A DNA stretch of 64,000 bases from Pseudomonas sp. ANT_H4 (GTDB taxonomy: Bacteria > Pseudomonadota > Gammaproteobacteria > Pseudomonadales > Pseudomonadaceae). Below are positions 10,423 to 18,630 of the stretch, piece after piece (the stretch's first letter is position 1; the number at the start of each line of letters is the position of its first letter). Under the pieces are notes generated by a model. The model was given only the letters and a program-made list of their open reading frames with translations. It ran no database searches and was not told the DNA's origin. The translations under genes were made by a program, and so were the position numbers. The stretch lies in NCBI RefSeq assembly GCF_008369295.1, contig NZ_VOBG01000027.1, positions 1-64,000 on the forward strand, read 5' to 3'.

Positions 10423-10803
10423 ATGGCAAACCACGACCTCAGCTTCACCCCCGACCCTGACGCCGATTCCATTTCCAGCGACGTGATCGGTTTCAACGGC
10501 ATTCTGGTCTCCACGCAGATCCCCACCCGCGCCGACGGCAGCCTGGAACTGGGTGACATCACCCTGCAAAGCGAATGCACCCTGCAAGCCCTCAAGGTTG
10601 CTCTTGAGCGCGCCGGCAGCTCCATCGACCGGGTCATGCACCTGACCATCTACCTTACTGACATGGCCGACCGCGCCGCCTTCAATGAAGTCTACAAACG
10701 CTTCTTCGCCAAACCCTGGCCGGTCCGCGCCGCAATTGGCGTTGCAGCACTGGCAGTCAAAGGAATGCGTGTGGAAGTCACCGCGATGGCGGCCAAGGCC
10801 TGA
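10423..10803 (+). CDS. RidA family protein (reactive enamine/imine deaminase family)
   Basis: A 126-residue protein of the YjgF/YER057c/UK114 family: GFNGILVSTQIPTRADGS, the helix QALKVALERAGSSIDRVMHLTIYLTDM, and C-terminal RAAIGVAALAVKGMRVEVTAMA. RidA members hydrolyse reactive enamines and imines made by PLP enzymes; divergent members act in specific catabolic pathways. The usual RidA catalytic Arg position near the C-terminus appears as RAAIGV, so this may be a RidA subgroup with its own substrate. It precedes rlhA by 70 bp on the same strand, but no functional link is obvious. Confidence 0.85.
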   Translation: MANHDLSFTPDPDADSISSDVIGFNGILVSTQIPTRADGSLELGDITLQSECTLQALKVALERAGSSIDRVMHLTIYLTDMADRAAFNEVYKRFFAKPWPVRAAIGVAALAVKGMRVEVTAMAAKA

Positions 10804-10873
10804 TGTGAGATGTCGGTCAGGCATTTCACGGCTACAATGCGTCCCTCGACCGTGACAAGCCTGACTAAAAAAT

Positions 10874-12874
10874 ATGTCCTTACCCAAGCATCACCTGGAG
10901 CTGCTCAGCCCTGCCCGCGACGTGGCCATTGCTCGCGAAGCCATCCTGCATGGCGCCGATGCCGTGTACATCGGTGGCCCAAGTTTCGGCGCTCGCCATA
11001 ACGCCAGCAACGACGTAAGCGATATCGCCCAGTTGGTGGAGTTCGCCCGTCGTTACCACGCGCGGGTATTCACCACCCTCAATACGATCCTGCACGACAA
11101 CGAGCTGGAGCCGGCACGCAAGCTGATCCACCAGTTGTACGATGCCGGCGTTGACGCGTTGATCGTCCAGGATCTGGGCGTGATGGAGCTCGACATCCCT
11201 CCCATCGAGCTGCACGCCAGCACCCAGACCGACATCCGCACCCTGGCGCGGGCGAAGTTTCTCGACCAGGCGGGGTTCTCCCAACTGGTACTGGCTCGCG
11301 AGCTGAATCTTCAAGAGATCCGCGCCATCGCCAGCGAGACTGATGCGGCGGTCGAATTTTTCATCCACGGCGCGCTGTGTGTGGCGTTCTCCGGTCAGTG
11401 CAATATCTCCCACGCGCAGAACGGGCGCAGTGCCAACCGTGGCGATTGCTCCCAGGCGTGCCGTCTGCCTTACACCCTCAAGGATGACCAGGGTCGTGTG
11501 GTTGCCTTTGAAAAACACCTGCTGTCGATGAAAGACAACAACCAGAGCGCCAACCTGCGCGACCTGGTAGATGCCGGCGTGCGCTCGTTCAAGATCGAGG
11601 GTCGCTACAAGGACATGGGTTATGTGAAGAACATCACCGCCTATTACCGCCAGCGCCTGGACGAAATCCTTGAAGACCGCCCGGACCTGGCCCGCGCGTC
11701 CAGTGGCCGTACCGCGCACTTCTTCGTGCCCGATCCGGAAAAGACCTTCCACCGTGGCAGCACCGACTACTTCGTCAGCGATCGCAAGATCGACATCGGC
11801 GCCTTCGACACCCCAACCTTCACGGGGCTGCCGGTGGGTGTGGTGGAAAAAGTCGGCAAGCGTGACCTGCAGGTAATTACCCACGAGCCACTGTCCAATG
11901 GCGATGGCCTCAATGTGCTGGTCAAGCGTGAAGTCGTCGGCTTTCGCGCCAACATCGCCGAGGCCAAGGGTGAGTTTGAAGAAGACGGCGCCAAGCGCTA
12001 CCGCTATCGCGTCGAACCCAACGAGATGCCGGGCGGGCTGTACAACCTCAAACCCAACCACCCGTTGAACCGCAACCTGGACCATAACTGGCAGCAGGCC
12101 CTGCTCAAGACGTCTGCTGAGCGCCGGATCGGGCTTTGCTGGGTCGCTCGCTTGCGTGAAGACCGCCTGGAACTGATAGCCACCAGCGAAGAAGGCATCA
12201 GCGCCAGCGTCACCCTACCCGGCCCATTTGGTATTGCCAACAAACCGGAACAGGCGCTGGAGCAACTGCACGACCTGCTTGGCCAACTGGGTACCACCCA
12301 GTACCACGCCACCGCCATCGAGCTGGATGCACCGCAGGCCTGGTTCATTCCCAACTCGCAGCTCAAGGCCTTGCGCCGTGAAGTCATCGAAGCGCTGACG
12401 GCTGCCCGTATCAACGCTCACCCTCGGGGCGGGCGCAAAGCCGAGGCCACGCCACCACCGGTGTACCCGGAGGCGCACCTGTCGTTTCTCGCCAACGTCT
12501 ACAACCAGAAGGCCCGCGATTTCTATCACCGTCACGGCGTCAAACTGATCGACGCAGCCTACGAGGCCCACGAGGAAACCGGTGAGGTGCCGGTGATGAT
12601 CACCAAGCATTGCCTGCGCTTCTCGTTCAACCTCTGCCCCAAGCAGGCCAAAGGCGTTACCGGCGTGCGCACCAAAGTCGCGCCAATGCAGTTGGTGCAT
12701 GGTGATGAGGTGCTGACACTGAAGTTCGACTGCAAGCCGTGCGAGATGCACGTGATGGGCAAGATCAAGGGGCATATCCTTGGCCTGCCGCTACCGGGCA
12801 GCAGCGTGCAACAGGTCGTCGGCCATATCAGCCCTGCCGACCTGCTCAAGACCATCCCTCGCGCTCCACACTGA
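10874..12874 (+). CDS. rlhA: 23S rRNA C2501 hydroxylase RlhA (peptidase U32 family)
   Basis: A 666-residue U32-family protein close in length to E. coli RlhA (formerly YdcP), which is needed for 5-hydroxycytidine at position 2501 of 23S rRNA. Markers are the N-terminal LELLSPARDVAIAREAILHGADAVYIGG, the U32 signature FIHGALCVAFSGQCNISH with the following cysteines GDCSQACR, and a C-terminal cysteine-containing segment KHCLRFSFNLCPKQ and DCKPCEMHV. The conserved cysteines could hold a metal centre. Shorter U32 paralogues (UbiU/UbiV, TrhP) lack this C-terminal extension. The start codon is the first ATG after ACTAAAAAAT; a hairpin terminator follows the gene. Confidence 0.85.
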   Translation: MSLPKHHLELLSPARDVAIAREAILHGADAVYIGGPSFGARHNASNDVSDIAQLVEFARRYHARVFTTLNTILHDNELEPARKLIHQLYDAGVDALIVQDLGVMELDIPPIELHASTQTDIRTLARAKFLDQAGFSQLVLARELNLQEIRAIASETDAAVEFFIHGALCVAFSGQCNISHAQNGRSANRGDCSQACRLPYTLKDDQGRVVAFEKHLLSMKDNNQSANLRDLVDAGVRSFKIEGRYKDMGYVKNITAYYRQRLDEILEDRPDLARASSGRTAHFFVPDPEKTFHRGSTDYFVSDRKIDIGAFDTPTFTGLPVGVVEKVGKRDLQVITHEPLSNGDGLNVLVKREVVGFRANIAEAKGEFEEDGAKRYRYRVEPNEMPGGLYNLKPNHPLNRNLDHNWQQALLKTSAERRIGLCWVARLREDRLELIATSEEGISASVTLPGPFGIANKPEQALEQLHDLLGQLGTTQYHATAIELDAPQAWFIPNSQLKALRREVIEALTAARINAHPRGGRKAEATPPPVYPEAHLSFLANVYNQKARDFYHRHGVKLIDAAYEAHEETGEVPVMITKHCLRFSFNLCPKQAKGVTGVRTKVAPMQLVHGDEVLTLKFDCKPCEMHVMGKIKGHILGLPLPGSSVQQVVGHISPADLLKTIPRAPH

Positions 12875-12881
12875 GCAAGAA

Positions 12882-12913
12882 GGCGAGCACACCGCTACGG
12901 TGCCGTGCTCGCC
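12882..12913. terminator. Stem-loop terminator between rlhA and the EamA gene
   Basis: GGCGAGCAC (12882-12890) pairs with GTGCTCGCC (12905-12913), with a short inner hairpin in the loop. It lies 8 bp after the rlhA stop and 6 bp before the end of the convergent EamA gene, so it can serve both. CATTTTC follows on the plus strand. Confidence 0.6.
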
Positions 12914-12918
12914 CATTT

Positions 12919-13812
12919 TCACAGTTGCAGCGCAACGTTGGACCGCCACCACCAGCCCCGCTGCAACCCCGCCGCGGCCAACAGAATCGCGGCCACGCCA
13001 AGCCATTGCGTCCATCCCAAACGATGGCCAAAGGCGATCCAGTCGACAAAAATCGCGGCGATGGGGTAGATGAAGGACAGCGCACCGGTGAGTGCGGTGG
13101 GCAACTTCTGGATCGCGCCATAGAGCAACACGTACATCAAACCGGTATGCACCACGCCCAGTGTCAGCAATGCCGCCCAGGAGTCCAGTGAAGCGGACAC
13201 GCTCTGCCACTGCATCAATGGCGCCAACAGCAAAGCCCCAGTGGTCACTTGAATCAAGGCCATCAGATGCGGCGGAACATCCTTCAGGCGTTTGATAATC
13301 AGCGCCGCAACTGCATACAGAAACGCAGCGCCTATCGCCAACGCCACGCCGACCAGGTAGTCCTCGCCATTGTTCTGCTGGTCCCCATGAGCGGTGACAA
13401 TCGCCAACATCCCCAGGAATGCCACGCCCAGCCAGGCCAGCTTCGGCACGGTGATTTTTTCACCCAGGAACACCGCCGCAAGCATCACCAGCATAAAGGG
13501 CTGGACGTTATAGACCGCCGTACTGATGGCAATTGAAGCCTTGGCGTAGGAGGCAAACAGCAGCAACCAATTGCCGACGATGGCCACTCCGCTGAGCATG
13601 GCCAACGCGAGTGTCGAGTAGCTCAGCAGGTCAAGACGCAGATAACCCAGCAGCCCGCAGACCGCCACCAGGGTCAAGGCGCCGATCACACAGCGCCAGA
13701 ACACCACCTCGATCACCGGCACGCCTGCCGCCAGTACGAACCAGCCGATAGTGCCGGAAATCAGCATAGCACCAACCATTTCCCACGACCCGCGACGTAT
13801 GGATTTGTCCAT
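12919..13812 (-). CDS. EamA/DMT family exporter
   Basis: A 297-residue inner-membrane protein with ten hydrophobic segments in two EamA repeats, typical of drug/metabolite exporters of the 10-TM type. The ATG at 13812 (MDKSIRRGSWEMVGAMLIS) has a GAGGAGC ribosome site; the longer upstream frame reads through the intergenic region and is not used. It is divergent from an Lrp/AsnC regulator 131 bp away, a common arrangement in which the regulator senses an amino acid and controls its export. An amino-acid-type substrate is therefore inferred from context only. Confidence 0.85.
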   Translation of the reverse strand: MDKSIRRGSWEMVGAMLISGTIGWFVLAAGVPVIEVVFWRCVIGALTLVAVCGLLGYLRLDLLSYSTLALAMLSGVAIVGNWLLLFASYAKASIAISTAVYNVQPFMLVMLAAVFLGEKITVPKLAWLGVAFLGMLAIVTAHGDQQNNGEDYLVGVALAIGAAFLYAVAALIIKRLKDVPPHLMALIQVTTGALLLAPLMQWQSVSASLDSWAALLTLGVVHTGLMYVLLYGAIQKLPTALTGALSFIYPIAAIFVDWIAFGHRLGWTQWLGVAAILLAAAGLQRGWWWRSNVALQL

Positions 13813-13943
13813 GACTCTGCTCCTCAAGTGAGGCTCAATTATGGCAAGCTGAACGTCACCTGCTCCAGAACCTAAAAAAGGCGAAAAACCATTTCTACCT
13901 ATTCTTATTAGGCAAACTCGACAAACCACTTCAGGAGAAAACC

Positions 13944-14399
13944 GTGATAGACCACATCGACCAACAACTGATCGCCGCCTTGATGGAAGACTCTCGGCGC
14001 TCCCTCAAGGCTCTGGCCGGGATCACTGGGCTGTCCTCCCCCAGCGTCGGCGAACGGCTGCGACGGCTGGAAGAACGCGGCGTACTCAAAGGCTACACGG
14101 TGGACATCGACCCCAAACACTTCGGCTATCTGCTACAAGCCATCGTGCGCATTCGCCCCTTGCCCGGACGTTTGCAGGAAGTGGAACGGCAAATCCAGGC
14201 AATCGCGCAGTTCACCGAGTGCGACAAGGTGACCGGTGAAGACTGCTTTATCGCCCGGCTGCATGTACGCACCATGGATCAACTGGACACACTCCTTGAC
14301 CGGCTCAATGTCTATGCCGAGACAAACACCGCCATCGTCAAGAAAACCCCGGTGAAACGGCGGTTGCCGCCGTTGGGACAAGTAGATAGCTATACCTAG
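13944..14399 (+). CDS. Lrp/AsnC family transcriptional regulator
   Basis: A 151-residue regulator with an N-terminal winged HTH (IDQQLIAALMEDSRRSLKALAGITGLSSPSVGERLRRLEERGV) and a C-terminal AsnC/RAM ligand-binding domain (about 65-140). The start is GTG, supported by AGGAG seven bases upstream. It is divergent from the EamA exporter gene and is the likely local regulator of it. The ligand is probably an amino acid. Confidence 0.9.
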   Translation: MIDHIDQQLIAALMEDSRRSLKALAGITGLSSPSVGERLRRLEERGVLKGYTVDIDPKHFGYLLQAIVRIRPLPGRLQEVERQIQAIAQFTECDKVTGEDCFIARLHVRTMDQLDTLLDRLNVYAETNTAIVKKTPVKRRLPPLGQVDSYT

Positions 14400-15391
14400 G
14401 GGTCCAACACCCCGCCACTCCAGCTCTCTGAAACCCTGCTGCCGGTAAACTTGGCCACCACCGAGCCCTGGGCCACCAACCGCTCCCGGTGCCGGGTCAC
14501 CATGCGCCCGGTTTGTGCGGCTCGCAGCACCACTTCGGAATCGGGTTGCCCCGGTCGCCCGATAATCCTGGCAAAACGCTGGCCTTCCTCGACCTCATCG
14601 CCCAGGCCCTTTTCAAATACCAATACTCCGGGACACGGCGCTAGGATCGTTTCCATACAGCCCATATCCACCGCCTGGCCCTGCCAATCGCCGATTACCG
14701 CAGGCTCGTCGATCACGCCGCTTGCACAGAGCCAGGCCCAAATCCCGTCGCCATCCTGTTGGGCCAGTTGATCACTGACATCGCCCTGCCCTCGCAGCTC
14801 GATGGTCGCTGCCAGTCGTGGGCCTGCATGGGCAATAATGGTTTCTTCAAATGAACCATCGCCGCCGTCATCCCAGAGAATGGCCAGATCCACTTTCAGC
14901 GCAGCCGCCAATGCCTGGCCTTGAGGCCAGAAACTGCGGTGGATGTAGAGGTACGGCACGGCTTCATCATCGGTGTGCAGGTCTAGCACCAACTCAGCCT
15001 CGGCGGCCAGTTGCACCAGGCTTTTTTGCCATTGGGCCAGGTTGCTGGCGGGTCGATCCAGGGCCAGGGAGTGATCAAACCCACGGTTGAAATTCTGCCC
15101 GGTGGCCTCATGAAACCGCCCCAGCTGCCGCCCCTGGCGAAACTGGCCGATGCCGAACGGATTGGCCTGGGGCACCACGGTAACGCTGCCCTTGAGCCGG
15201 CCCTGATCCGCACACGCCTGCAACCTGGGCAGCAGTTGATGCAGCACCAGCATCCCGGCGATTTCATCGGCATGCACGCCGGCTTGCAGGTGCACCCTGG
15301 GGCCGCTGCCGTCGCCTTCAATGCGCCAGGCGCCGATGTGCAGCGTGTTTCCTGAGTCGCCGGGGACATGCCATGAAAGGTCTGTTGTCAT
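14396..15391 (-). CDS. M14-family deacylase (succinylglutamate desuccinylase/aspartoacylase type)
   Basis: A 331-residue zinc hydrolase. Visible active-site residues are H40-A-D-E43 (GVHADEIAG), an Arg in NFNRGF (about 101-106), and the third zinc ligand H139 in LDLHTDD. A C-terminal beta domain follows. The family removes acyl groups from N-acyl amino acids or opens related amides. The start is in an ATGA overlap with the DMT gene upstream, so it is translationally coupled. It is the last gene of a six-gene operon, which suggests that the imported compound is an acylated or otherwise conjugated amino acid; this is inference. It also overlaps the end of the Lrp gene by 4 bp. Confidence 0.85.
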   Translation of the reverse strand: MTTDLSWHVPGDSGNTLHIGAWRIEGDGSGPRVHLQAGVHADEIAGMLVLHQLLPRLQACADQGRLKGSVTVVPQANPFGIGQFRQGRQLGRFHEATGQNFNRGFDHSLALDRPASNLAQWQKSLVQLAAEAELVLDLHTDDEAVPYLYIHRSFWPQGQALAAALKVDLAILWDDGGDGSFEETIIAHAGPRLAATIELRGQGDVSDQLAQQDGDGIWAWLCASGVIDEPAVIGDWQGQAVDMGCMETILAPCPGVLVFEKGLGDEVEEGQRFARIIGRPGQPDSEVVLRAAQTGRMVTRHRERLVAQGSVVAKFTGSRVSESWSGGVLDP

Positions 15392-16341
15392 CTCTGGGTT
15401 TCCTCGCCAACGGGTTGCACATCGGTCTCTGCCGGGTACAGGGGCTGGGTCACGGAGCATTCGGCGCCGACCACATCCTGTGACACCGGAGGCCGGGCGC
15501 TGAGCATGGCCAGCGTGCCGCTGACGGCGATCAGTGCGGCGCCGATGATCAGCGACACGTCCATCAACGTGCCCCAGATCAGGCTGGACAACAGGAACGC
15601 CCAGATCAGCCCGGTGTACTCGAACGGCGCCAGCAACGTCGCCGTAGCCCGGCGAAAGCTGGCAAACAGCAGGAACTGGCCGATGCCGCCCACCAGGCCC
15701 GACGCCAACATGCCCAGCCACGCTGGCGTCGGTGAGGGCGTATGGGTCCAGGGCAAAGTCACCGCCATGCACATCACAAACACCACGTTGGTGATCAGCA
15801 TCTGCTCCAACACCGAGGTACTGTCGTCTACCTGCCGCAACTGGATGTAGGTAAAGGCCCAACACAACGCCGCCGCCAACGTCAGGGCAATCGGCACCGG
15901 GTCGACCATGCTACTGGGCCGACAGGCGATTACCACGCCGACAAACCCAATGATCAGTGCGATCCACTGGCCGCGACTGGCACGCTCCTTGAGGATCAAC
16001 GCCGCCAGCAACGTAACCATGATTGGCGCAGAAAAATACAGCGTGGTCATTTCTGCCAGGGTCAGGTCACGGGCGGCGGTGTAGTACAGCAACCAGGCCA
16101 ACAACGACAGCAACCCACGAATGATCAGCAGCTTGCGGCTGACCGAGTGCCAGGCCCGGCGCAACAGGCCCAGACGACCGGCGATCACGCACGCGGCGAC
16201 CACCACCAGGCTGCGCCAGAACAGAATGGTGAACACCGAATAGTCGGCCACCAGCCATTTGATCACCGCGTCCTGCAAGGCCAGAAAAGCGTAAGCCAAC
16301 GAGCACAGGGCGATGCCTTGCAGGGAGCGATCGTTTTTCAT
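15388..16341 (-). CDS. EamA/DMT family transporter
   Basis: A 317-residue inner-membrane protein with ten membrane segments and two EamA domains (starting MKNDRSLQGIALCSLAYAFLALQDAVIKW). Its start overlaps the upstream permease gene by 4 bp and its end overlaps the deacylase start by 4 bp, so it is tightly embedded in the operon. DMT proteins of this type usually export metabolites, so it might export a product of the imported substrate or protect against overflow. Direction and substrate are not visible in the sequence. Confidence 0.85.
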   Translation of the reverse strand: MKNDRSLQGIALCSLAYAFLALQDAVIKWLVADYSVFTILFWRSLVVVAACVIAGRLGLLRRAWHSVSRKLLIIRGLLSLLAWLLYYTAARDLTLAEMTTLYFSAPIMVTLLAALILKERASRGQWIALIIGFVGVVIACRPSSMVDPVPIALTLAAALCWAFTYIQLRQVDDSTSVLEQMLITNVVFVMCMAVTLPWTHTPSPTPAWLGMLASGLVGGIGQFLLFASFRRATATLLAPFEYTGLIWAFLLSSLIWGTLMDVSLIIGAALIAVSGTLAMLSARPPVSQDVVGAECSVTQPLYPAETDVQPVGEETQR

Positions 16342-17036
16342 CCGACGGACCTGCGCAACGGCGTGCCACGCCGCTCGGCAATGGCATACACCCCTTCGAT
16401 CAAAAAGGTCAGGCACAGGTAGACACCAGCCACCAACAGCAGCGGCTGGTAGATTTGCAAGGTCTGCGCACGCACCACGTTGGCCGCACCCAGCAGGTCG
16501 ACCACGGCAATGGTCGAGGCCAGGGCGGTGGACTTGAGCAGCATCACCGTCTCCCCCGCCAGGGTCGGCAACAGCAGGCGCATCGCCCGTGGCAAACGCA
16601 CCCGCAGCAGCGCTTGGCGTGGGGTCATGCCAAACGCCGAGGCCGCTTCCATTTCACCCTTGGGCACCGCCAGCAGGCCGCCGCGAATCACTTCGCCGAC
16701 ATAGGCACCCACCGACAGCACCAGGGCAAAGACGATGTACCAGTAACCATCGCGCAGGAACGGCCACAGAAAGCTGCCGCGCACCATCGGAAACTGGGCG
16801 AACAGGCTGCCCAGGCCATAGTAGAAAATGTAGATCTGAATCAGCAGCGGCGTGCCCCGCAGCACACTGGTGTAGGCCATGGCGCAACGGGCCAGCCACT
16901 TGCGCCGCGACAACCGCGCCAACGCCACCAGCACCGCCAGGGTAAAACCCAGCACGGCCGAGATCGCCAACAGCGACAGGGTCGTTTGCAAGCCTTTGCC
17001 GATCAGTCCTGCGTAATAAAATATCCACTCAGGCAT
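16338..17036 (-). CDS. Polar amino acid ABC transporter permease
   Basis: A 232-residue permease of the HisMQ/OccMQ group with five membrane segments. The EAA loop reads EAASAFGMTPRQALLRVRLP (about 128-147), the contact site for the ATPase. RGTPLLIQIYIFYYG is the typical family signature. It is paired with a second permease 7 bp upstream. It would form the heterodimeric channel together with the ATPase domain of the fusion protein and the periplasmic binding protein of the same operon. Confidence 0.9.
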   Translation of the reverse strand: MPEWIFYYAGLIGKGLQTTLSLLAISAVLGFTLAVLVALARLSRRKWLARCAMAYTSVLRGTPLLIQIYIFYYGLGSLFAQFPMVRGSFLWPFLRDGYWYIVFALVLSVGAYVGEVIRGGLLAVPKGEMEAASAFGMTPRQALLRVRLPRAMRLLLPTLAGETVMLLKSTALASTIAVVDLLGAANVVRAQTLQIYQPLLLVAGVYLCLTFLIEGVYAIAERRGTPLRRSVG

Positions 17037-17043
17037 AAGCTGT

Positions 17044-17757
17044 TCACTCGACCACAGGCATCCAGCGACGAATACGTCGCTCCAGGCGCCCGGACAGGTA
17101 GTTGGAGGCCAGAGTCACCAGGTAATACAAGGCAGCGGCCGTGAGGTAGAACAACAGGTAGTGCCGGGTCGAACCCGCCGCCTGCTTGGCGGTGTACAGC
17201 AACTCGTTGGTGCCGACCACGCTGATCAGCGCGCTGTCCTTGATCAGGTTGATCCACAGGTTAGACATGCCCGCCAAGGCGTAAGGCGCCATGATCGGCA
17301 ACGTCACCCGGCGGAACAGGCCAAAGCCGCTCAAGCCAAAGGCTCGCGCCGCTTCAATCTGGCCGTGGGGAATGGCCAGGATCGCCGCCCGGAAGATCTC
17401 CGAGGCATACGCGCCCTGCACCAGCCCCAGCACCAGAATCGCCACCAGCGGCCCGCTGATATTGACCTGCTCAAATCCCATCCATAGCATCAGCGCGTTG
17501 AGGCCCATGGAGCCTGCGTAATACAGCAGCAGGATCAGCAGCAACTCAGGCACCGCGCGAAATACGGTGGTATAGCCGCGCATTACCAGGGCAATCGGCC
17601 GGGGCGCACTGAGCTTGGCGCAGGCCACCACCAGGCCGATCAGCAGCCCGACCACAAAGGACCCGGCCGAGATCTGCAGGGTCATCCATAACCCTTTCAG
17701 CAGCGCATGGCCCCAACCCTGTTCGCTGAAGCCGAGTAGATCGAACATCGCCGGCAT
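17044..17757 (-). CDS. Polar amino acid ABC transporter permease
   Basis: A 237-residue inner-membrane permease of the same group, with EAARAFGLSGFGLFRRVTLP as the EAA loop and FRAVPELLLILLLYY as the signature. I chose the ATG at 17757, because it follows AAGGAGG; the longer frame runs back into the binding-protein gene. It lies 11 bp after the binding-protein stop and 7 bp before its partner permease. Substrate class: polar or basic amino acids and opine-like conjugates. Confidence 0.9.
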   Translation of the reverse strand: MPAMFDLLGFSEQGWGHALLKGLWMTLQISAGSFVVGLLIGLVVACAKLSAPRPIALVMRGYTTVFRAVPELLLILLLYYAGSMGLNALMLWMGFEQVNISGPLVAILVLGLVQGAYASEIFRAAILAIPHGQIEAARAFGLSGFGLFRRVTLPIMAPYALAGMSNLWINLIKDSALISVVGTNELLYTAKQAAGSTRHYLLFYLTAAALYYLVTLASNYLSGRLERRIRRWMPVVE

Positions 17758-17768
17758 TTCAGGCCTCC

Positions 17769-18605
17769 TTACTTGGCGTAGGGGCTGTCGCAGACTTTGC
17801 TCTCGAACGCCTCGGTGTCGGCCCTTTTGCACGGGCTGACGGACAAGCCGAAATACTGTTGAGACAGGTCGGCGTAGTCCTTGCTCACCAGCAATTCGCC
17901 TATGGCCTTGTCCAGCCTGGCTTTGAGTTCGGTGTCCTCCTTGCGCAGGCCGGCACCGACGCCACGGCCGATAATCGGGTCATAGGGCACGCTGGCAATA
18001 TGGGCCAGGTCCTTGGCTTCAGGGGTTTTAACCATCATGGCGATGGCAGTGTCGTCGGCCATCATGTAGTCAATGCGCCCAGCAATCAGGTCGGCGTTGG
18101 CGGATTCCTGAGTGTCGTAGTACTTAAGCTCGGCGATGTTTTCGTAGTACTTCTTCAGGTAGTTGGCGCTGACCGTGGATATCTGCACACCGATCAGCTT
18201 GCCCTTGAGGCCCGCCGGGGAGATTTCCACTTCGCTGCCCTTGGGCCCGGCGACGCCCAGCAACGAGTCGTAATAGGCGCGACTGAAAGCGATCTGTTTT
18301 TCACGCTCATCGGTGATGGACATCGAGGAGAAAATCACGTCGATCTTCTTGGCCAGCAGCGACGGAATAATGCCGTCCCAGGCCACTTCTTTGATCTGGC
18401 ATTGCGCGTTCATGCCTGTGCAGAGTTTATGGATCAGGTCCACCTCAAAGCCTGACCATTGCCCGTTGCCGCCCTTGACGGTGAACGGTGGATAGGGTTC
18501 CGCCGCCACTGCAAACACGATGGGTTTTTCCGCCGCCAGCAGCGTACCTGCCGCCAGCATCAACACCGCACTGCTCAACCACTTTGCCAGTCGATTGGAT
18601 TGCAT
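17769..18605 (-). CDS. Periplasmic amino acid-binding protein of ABC transporter
   Basis: A 278-residue solute-binding protein (SBP family 3). It has a Sec signal peptide (about 1-25, LMLAAGTLLAAEKP) and the signature WSGFEVDLIHKLC, with AEPYPPFTVKGG just before. Two cysteine pairs are possible (in LCTGMNAQC and in SPCKRA...KVC), as in lysine/arginine/ornithine-type binding proteins. It sits between the fusion gene and the permeases in the operon. The ligand is not identifiable; basic amino acid or opine-type compounds are the family's usual ligands. Confidence 0.9.
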   Translation of the reverse strand: MQSNRLAKWLSSAVLMLAAGTLLAAEKPIVFAVAAEPYPPFTVKGGNGQWSGFEVDLIHKLCTGMNAQCQIKEVAWDGIIPSLLAKKIDVIFSSMSITDEREKQIAFSRAYYDSLLGVAGPKGSEVEISPAGLKGKLIGVQISTVSANYLKKYYENIAELKYYDTQESANADLIAGRIDYMMADDTAIAMMVKTPEAKDLAHIASVPYDPIIGRGVGAGLRKEDTELKARLDKAIGELLVSKDYADLSQQYFGLSVSPCKRADTEAFESKVCDSPYAK

Positions 18606-18630
18606 GATCTTGCCCCGTCTTATTATGGAG

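Noticed and set aside
10880..12085. Long open frame opposite rlhA
   Set aside because: The plus strand carries the full U32 family signature; the antisense frame shows no domain.
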